Origin: Elysia marginata
Lineage: Eukaryota > Mollusca > Gastropoda > Plakobranchidae
Assembly: GCA_019649035.1 (NCBI GenBank)
Contig: BMAT01013642.1
Coordinates: forward strand, 157,568 to 195,609
Direction of reading: 5' to 3'
Length of the DNA: 38,042 nucleotides
Shown here: piece by piece, positions 31,968 through 38,042 of the stretch
Numbering within the stretch: position 1 is the first letter of the stretch
Layout of the letters: every line of letters starts with the position of its first letter
Made by a program: the position numbers and the translations under genes
Notes under the pieces: model-generated
The model's input: only the letters and a program-made list of their open reading frames with translations
Told to the model about the DNA's origin: nothing
The model's database searches: none

Positions 31968-33065
31968 TAATACATACAGTCGATACTTTCAAATAGGAAC
32001 TATTTTTTTTGAAACATGAAAAGATACAAATAGCAGGATCTTGAAACCCGAAGTAATACAAACATATATTCTTCTTTTTCTTGAAACACAGACATATTTG
32101 GCATGAAGTAATTAGTATGCAGATTGTTTCAACAAGAAGTAGAGATGTAGATTTTTTCAACACGGAGAAATAAAGATATGAGACTCTTTCAATATGAAGA
32201 CATACTGGCATAAGACTCTTTCATCATTAGGAAATAGACACGCACATTCTTCTTTTCAACATGAAGAAATAGATACGCAGATATTTTCAATGTAAATAAA
32301 CGCAAAGACTTTCAAAATAAACAAACAAACAAAGGAATTTTCAACGTGAAGAAGTAAAAACATAAGGGATTTAAGACTCTTTGAACATGAAGGAATAGAG
32401 ACGCAGATCTAGGTTCTTCCTTTCAAGTTCGACATGAAGAAATACAAACTTAAATTCTGTGAGCATGAAAAAGATAGATATAGGCATACATTCTTTTAAC
32501 ATAAAGAAATAGACAAGCAGACGTTTTCAACGTGAATAAGTACAAACATAGACTGTTTCAACATAAAGAAATAGACCAGCAGATATTTTTACTGTAAATG
32601 AATACAAATGCAGATTCTTTCAACATGAAGAAATAGACACACATGTACATTCTTTTGACACAGAGCAATAGACAAACAGATATTTTTCAGCGTGAAGAGC
32701 TAAAAACATGTACTCTTTCAACGTGAAAAAAACCCAAGCATAGAATCTTTTAACATGAAGAAATACAAATGTAGATCCTTTCAACATGAAGAAATACAAA
32801 GTAACAAACGCAGTTTTTTTCAACATGAAGCAGTACAAACGTAGATTCTTTCAACGTGAAGAAATAGACATGTAGATTTGCTTTTGAGATGAAGTATTAT
32901 AAAATTAAATTATTTCAACATAAACAAAAATTTCCTTCAATGAAATACATGTAAATTTGTAGTACCGGTACAAAAGTAGGTTCTTACGGCCTGAAGTACT
33001 ATCGAACATAGATTCTCGAAGAGATATAAACGTACATTTTATCAACATGAAGAAGTACAATACAA
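31968..33065. repeat. Minisatellite, about 31-36 bp unit, about 30 copies
   Basis: A degenerate tandem array of units resembling TTTCAACATGAAGAAATA followed by CAAACGTAGATTC, with frequent variants (GACACGCAGA, AACGTGAAG). Spacing varies from about 31 to 36 bp. It starts directly after the LINE fragment. The Phe/Leu-rich - strand frames across it simply repeat the unit. Confidence 0.88.
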
Positions 33066-34839
33066 TTGCACACAGGGTCTTTAAACTCTAATAACATAGT
33101 ATTATGTTATTATTTAGGTGGATTCATATGCACACACAATAGAATTCGTCTTGTTAAGCGAAAAAAAAAAACCCACACATAATGTTATTGTTAATCTTCA
33201 TGTAACATGAAAAAAATACACACTCTTGAGTAAATCTTCATACACGCTTCCTTAATAGACGATATCCCTAAAAAAATTCAGCGAGAGTTATCCTCCTTGA
33301 CTTACTGCCATTTCACCAACAGCGGTAATGGAGAAACAGAGAACTTTAAATACGTGAAAATACAAGGAAAATAGATGATAAAACTATAATTAATGATGAT
33401 GAAGCTGATTATAATCACCACATTCATTCTTAGCACTATAATTGTTTTTTTGTTTTTGTCATTTAATCGTAAAGTATTTATATCAATTTATTTGTTCTTT
33501 TTTCTAGTAAAATAAGCCGACGCATTTTTGCGGGTTTATGTAAATAATGTAAGAATGGTCTTCACATCAATTAAAATCATGTAAAACATGTATATTACTT
33601 TGCTCAGTATAAATTATATCATTTTATCTAGATCTATAATTTAAATACCGATCCATTTCTATTAGATCTATGCAGGAATCTAGACTCTAGATCTACACAG
33701 ATTTTTGTCTTTTCTTTTCACCTGCGATTAGGTTTCTAATCTAAATTTGAAGATTTACTAAGATGCTATCTAGATCTAGATCTACATAATTATATTATGT
33801 TTATTGGAATCTAAACTAATTTGTCTAAGGTTTTAAAGTTAAAAGACCATTTAAGCGATACTTTTGTTTATTTTTCGAGTCAGCAGAAAAAAAAATTTTA
33901 ATGCACTGATCGAAGTATAGTCATGACGTCATGGTTCTCTCGGACGTCCGCAAAATAATTTTGACCTAAACAAAGGCGTATTTTGAAAAATTAGATGAGT
34001 AGGCCTACATCAGGAAAATTGATTCTTGAAAAAGACTTAAGTATTCAACCATAAAACTATTAGATTTTGATGCATGGCCCTAGAATGATGAATTATTTTA
34101 CCTATTATCGGCAAGTTGGCTTTTTTAGCTAGTAGATTCTGGCGCTTGACAAACTGTAGTCTTAAATGAAGTCTTCTTTTAATTATTTTTTTTTAAAATT
34201 AAAGATAGGATTATCATTATTCGCACTAATAAATTTGTAATTACATTTTTAAGTACACTGTATTCTCGACCACATCATCCTCATAAAAAGCAGTAAGAAG
34301 CGTTTTACACAAGAAAAAACGCCCTATCTCTTCTAATTTACTTATAATGGGGTCCTCTGTTTTGGTAGTAGGTCAAGGCGCATAACTCTCGCCGACCGTT
34401 TTTAGGAACATCGTTTATTTTAGGCATTCTCAGTGATATGCATGCTAGATTTCAAGGGGAACCACTCTTGATACACAGTATTCCTACTTTCAATTTCATT
34501 TCACCTTGTTCTCACTTCTCGATGTTCATTCAATGTTCATGGACTTAGCATTTTGGTTTCGTGAGTATCATTAATTACATTTACGATTCTGCTCTAAAAT
34601 TCCGTCAATGCACCTGGCTCTAGATTTAAAATCCCCAACAATCTTAAGGAGATTTAGATCTAATGCTACGTTACTTATTTACAGTTTTCATAGGCCTAGA
34701 TCTAGGGCTAGGCCTACAGTTTTCACAAGATCCACATCTAGATCTAGATCTAGATTTATATCCGCCTAGATTTTTTAGATCTAGCATTTTCCATTTGAAT
34801 TGGAAAATTTATATTTTCACTAGATCTAGAGTCTAATAA
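33066..34839. other. Non-coding AT-rich stretch
   Basis: No gene recognised. Contains a near-palindrome at about 33091-33112 (AATAACATAGTATTATGTTATT-like) and dense AGATCT/CTAGAT motifs between 33620 and 33790 and between 34690 and 34830. Confidence 0.45.
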
Positions 34840-34843
34840 TTAA

Positions 34844-35541
34844 CTCACTTAGCACTGGGCTCCGAACACTGTCACATACGCTGAATACTGGCTATTTTGG
34901 GTTGTTTTTGAAAAATCATCAAAAATCTTAGTATTGTTTAATCTGCTCAATAATTTAGTATAGTGTTTTAAAAGAAAATAACTTTGCAATGTTTTTTGTT
35001 TGCAGTTAATATCTTTAAAACTTTTTTTTTCACAATTTTTTTAAAGTTTGCTGTTTTTGAGGTTTCAGATTTTTTTTGACACTAGACCTAGATCTAGATC
35101 TAGATTTAGATCTACACTAGTACTAGCCACAACTTCAGGTTCTGAGTCTGATTCAGAGCCATCATTACCTTCAAGTTCATATTCAGAATCGTTGTCGCTC
35201 ATATCTAACCATAGATCCACTTCTTCATCACTGAATTCTGCCTCATTTATTATTTGTAATATGTTTGTTAGCTTTCTTCGTCTCTGCCCAGCCAGTAGCA
35301 AGTGAAACTAGGGTCTCATTGTTTGAGTAACCATAACTTCTAAAGTTAAAGAGTTACATCCGGGAAACTCGGCATAAACAAAGATAAGAAGTTATACTAA
35401 CGTCCGAAACGAAACCCCACACTTCTGGCGCATCTAGCTTGAGAAATCGATAGTTAATGTTGATGCGCCAAGGGGTGGCGCATCCGCGTTTGGCAACTGA
35501 CGGGTGATGCGCCATACGCTGGCGCATTCGTAGCAAGTGAG
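34844..35541 (-). mobile_element. Second TTAA-flanked, piggyBac-like element
   Basis: TTAA at 34840-34843 and 35542-35545 bracket short inverted ends (CTCACTTAGCA and the complement of a right end reading CTCACTTGCTA). The right arm carries inverted GATGCGCCA/TGGCGCATC repeats (35463-35530). A truncated acidic ORF on the - strand resembles piggyBac N-termini. At 698 bp it lacks the transposase core. Ends are short, so borders and class are moderately supported. Confidence 0.6.
35065..35301 (-). pseudogene. Truncated piggyBac-like transposase N-terminus
   Basis: A 78-residue open frame: a short basic start (GQRRRKL), then an acidic Ser/Asp/Glu-rich run with SDEEVDLWLDMSDNDSEYE and a Val-Ala-Ser-Thr-Ser boundary. 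This layout, an acidic disordered head before the missing DDD core, is usual for piggyBac transposases. The tail alternates Asp and Leu over AGATCT repeats, showing that the frame runs into unrelated sequence. Assignment rests on composition plus the TTAA flanks. Confidence 0.5.
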
Positions 35542-35545
35542 TTAA

Positions 35546-37130
35546 TGTATCTGAAATTTTGCTCTGACACCCAGTCACCTGACTGCCTCTTTCTAAAGGC
35601 AGAATTAAATTAAAAAACAAAAAGAAAAAAAGAGGAACAAGGTATAGATCTACATCAAATGCAGTCTAACATCCAACTCACACCCAGCTATATGGCAGTG
35701 TTTTTCTGATTGATAAGCCAGATTCTAGATCTCGTCTGGAAAAGGTCAAATATGTAAGTTTTAATCATCGCAAATTGATAGTTATAGAGATCTATTTTTG
35801 TCGTTAAATCTGTGGTTTTCACTAGATCTTTTTTCTCTTGTTTTATAAAACTTAAAAGACGAAACTCTACATTACATGCCTTTATTTTGCCCTAGAATAG
35901 GTAGTGCAATTTTACCACAAACAATTGGAATTAGCTTAGATCCAGCTGTTTAGCCTAGATCTAGATCTAGATTTACACGCTACCGAATGCATAAAATCTA
36001 GACTTTTGCATTTTGAATACATTCAACAGCACTGGTTTTAAAAGTTTCTCCTAGCTCTTTGAGCCCTGGCCTCCTGATTTTTTTAATGACCCTATAGATC
36101 TACCTGGCCTCCTGAGTTACAAACGCTAATTATTGGGTTGTCTTTGTAATAGACCATGGAAATCTGCCAGTAATTCAGCAACTGAAAAAAGCTGTTCACT
36201 AACGTTTATTCCTTTAAAGTAAAGTAAAGTAAGAGAACGCTTTTATATAGCGCTTATCCACTGATGTGCTCTAAGCGGTTTACATGGGTTCCCCGACAGG
36301 CATGATTCCGAAACAAAGTACCTTCTGAACTCACAGAGGAGGAGCTAGTTAAACGCATCACTCTAGCATTCTGACAAGATCTTTCACTGCCTATAGTCAG
36401 GTTCTCATTTTAATGCCAGGTTGTAAATCTGGTTCAATATATAGAAGAAAAATGCTAGATTCAACAAAGCATGGGTGCAGGCAAGTTTCTGTTTACTTCT
36501 GTGCCGATGCAAATTAAATCTGTCTGTGTGATTGGTCTAAATTAAAGTAAACCTCCATAATTGTAATTTACTGCATCCTAAGTAGTTGGCGATTCCACTG
36601 CACACTTAAGCCTTCCCCAGGCAGAGTTAACAAGTCACAAGATTAGTTTGTCTACATCCGCGTCCATTGCGCTAGATGTTGGGGATGCTATGCTAACCGA
36701 CTTTGAGCGGCATCAGTGGGAGGAACAATAGGGTACAGGTCAACAGGTAGACTGCTGCAAACTGGATTCCAAGTCTTGGCCTGTTGTATGCCTGACCAAA
36801 AACTTGCATGCAGGAAATCGTTTAATACTAGCCTGTGTCAGGCTAAAACTGCCTCATTTGGCTTTGCATTTTAGCCCAACTTGGGACCCCCTCCAGCATG
36901 CAGTGGACGTGGCACCATAGCGGTGTAACTATTACATTTACAATGCTTAGTAATAATCCTTCCACGGCTGAAGCAGTGTTAAGGACTCAAAAGGTCAATC
37001 CTGTCTATTTCAAGTATAAATTGTCGTTAAAATGAGGAGAATTGGAGCAGTTTTAGCAGATCTAATCCTATTGTAACTGCTAACCTGTCAAACTAAGTCA
37101 ATTTCTAAATTAATTAGATCCATGGGTCTT
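35546..37130. other. Non-coding region with scattered repeats
   Basis: No gene recognised. Includes the LINE/SINE-like tail near 36211 and an AGATCT run at 35956-35971. The remainder is anonymous. Confidence 0.4.
36211..36400 (-). repeat. LINE/SINE-like 3' tail (candidate)
   Basis: An (AAAGT)3 run at 36214-36231 borders GAACGCTTTTATATAGCGC and, 35 bp on, CTAAGCGGTTTACATG. Such 'AGCGCTTTACA' modules next to a short tandem tail recur as the 3' ends of retroposons in animal genomes (recollection, not a match). On the - strand this would be the end of a LINE or SINE with a (CTTTA)n tail. The inner border is approximate. Confidence 0.4.
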
Positions 37131-37159
37131 CAGGGCTTGAAATAGACCGCGGCACCGCG

Positions 37160-37242
37160 GCAATTTGCCGTGGTGCCCTTGCAATTTGCCGTAATGCCCT
37201 CAAAATCAGAGGGTCAACCGCGGCAATTTTTGCCGTGCCCTT
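37160..37242. repeat. Short GCAATTTGCCG repeats
   Basis: Three units of about 20 bp: two adjacent (37160-37180, 37181-37201) and one after a 21-bp spacer (37223-37242). Each has a near-palindromic GGCAATTTGCC core followed by a TGCCCT tail. Confidence 0.75.
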
Positions 37243-37980
37243 GTTTTGTTTAGTTGAAAATATCGTTACAAACAAAAACGGTGCCGACCATCAATTCAGT
37301 CGAAGTGCAATAGGCCTATATATTGTATTCTTCCGTTGAGACAGTGTTCGGTCTCGCGCCCTGTCTTGCGCCCTTATCATCAGTTCCGACCTTGACCGAT
37401 CGTCTGTTGGCTAGACCCGCGGTGAGCGAAGTTTCACGAATGCAGTAAGAGTTGTTATTGATAGCGGTAACGCATAGATCTAAAGCCTACTGTCTTGAGT
37501 GTCTTCTATGTATTCCCACACAAGCGTTTTCAATTAATCGATCGATGCAGTGTCGCCAACGCGTAGTGGGGAGTATGCAAAAATTATAGGTCTACAAGCG
37601 AGCAGTAATGAATGAAAGTCCGTTACTCGCTGCACGGGAAATTTCTTAGAAATGGCAAGGGCTGTAACGCATCTCGAAGTTTTGTGCGTTTCGTTTTACA
37701 CAAAGTTTTCTGCATTTTGTGCCACACAGACCAAAAGCAACTGTACCTCGAAAAAAAACCGAAGGGATCTGGGTCAAAGCACCGAAAAATGGCGAGAAAT
37801 TCGATACATTTTCCATTAAATGCTAAGATTTGATACAATGTAGATCTACATGTACTTCATGCGAGTACCGTATCAATGAACTCAAATAACTACATGTAAC
37901 CATATGAAATTTGGGCTACTAACGGAAATTCGCTTACATACAAGAGATCTAGATCTAGTCATATTATATTGCTGTTCGAG

Positions 37981-38010
37981 GGGGGGGGGGAATAGATAGA
38001 TAGATAGAGA
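37981..38010. repeat. Poly-G run and GATA/GA microsatellite
   Basis: A run of ten G followed by AATAGATAGATAGATAGAGAGAG near the window end. Confidence 0.9.
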
Positions 38011-38042
38011 GAGTAATATTTGAATTCATGATAAATGTAGGC

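Larger units (their letters stand above)
37131..38042 (+). mobile_element. Possible hAT element start, cut by the window edge
   Basis: CAGGGCTTGAAATA at 37131 resembles the CAGGGCTTGAAATT ends of some hAT families. It is followed by three copies of a GCAATTTGCCGT unit (37160, 37181, 37223). Further in, a 73-residue + frame (37612-37833) holds a C-x-x-C pair in VFCILCHTD that could be a decayed zinc-finger part. No right end or target duplication is visible, so this is a weak proposal. Confidence 0.25.

Noticed and set aside
32620..32838. Phe/Leu-rich - strand frame resembling membrane segments
   Set aside because: It repeats every 10-11 residues because it lies within the minisatellite.
1..38042. 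CRISPR arrays, operons or prokaryotic gene clusters
   Set aside because: Introns, animal transposons and kelch/ADAM genes show eukaryotic DNA; the tandem repeats lack CRISPR spacing and unique spacers.

Overview
The window is animal nuclear DNA: AT-rich, with GT-AG introns, long intergenic stretches and many decayed transposons. Very frequent AGATCT/CTAGAT palindromes and the mix of mobile elements suggest a mollusc, probably a heterobranch gastropod. That placement is inference; no taxon-defining gene was identified.

Only two convincing cellular genes are present. The first, on the + strand (coding 5042-21327), has 11 exons whose splice phases all agree. It encodes a 571-residue protein with an unrecognised, basic, Ser/Thr-rich N-terminal half (1-251) and a C-terminal six-repeat kelch propeller. 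The second, on the - strand (27773-30193), is an uninterrupted 806-residue transmembrane metalloprotease of the ADAM10/ADAM17 class. It has a signal peptide, prodomain, furin-type site, zinc motif, disintegrin and Cys-rich modules, a membrane helix and a cytoplasmic tail that ends in a CUE-like segment. The lack of introns suggests a retrocopy that stayed intact. The two genes show no sign of working together.

Region by region: 1-5041 is non-coding, with a trinucleotide microsatellite (869-1275), a tRNA-like SINE head (about 1477-1562), a possible Tudor-domain relic (about 2129-2245), a TTA-flanked element built around a 38-bp satellite (2787-3247) and a GA tract. The kelch gene introns hold a pogo/Tigger-like element (intron 5), an hAT fossil (intron 7), a 5'-inverted LINE with an 11-bp target duplication (intron 8) and a TTAA-flanked piggyBac-like MITE (intron 9). 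Downstream, 21563-22979 is a second pogo-like element and 23894-24841 a dead mariner. A 14-base assembly gap lies at 25752-25765. A 158-bp MITE sits just beyond the 3' end of the ADAM gene.

Upstream of the ADAM gene are a 69-bp duplication, a deleted endonuclease-RT LINE (31564-31963), a 1.1-kb minisatellite (about 31968-33065), a second TTAA-flanked element with a truncated piggyBac-like N-terminal ORF (34844-35541), a LINE/SINE-like 3' tail (about 36211-36400) and a possible hAT terminus at 37131.

The best candidates for something new are the CUE-like tail on an intronless ADAM, the kelch protein with its unassigned N-terminal half, and the well-preserved inverted LINE insertion. I saw no coherent new multi-gene system.
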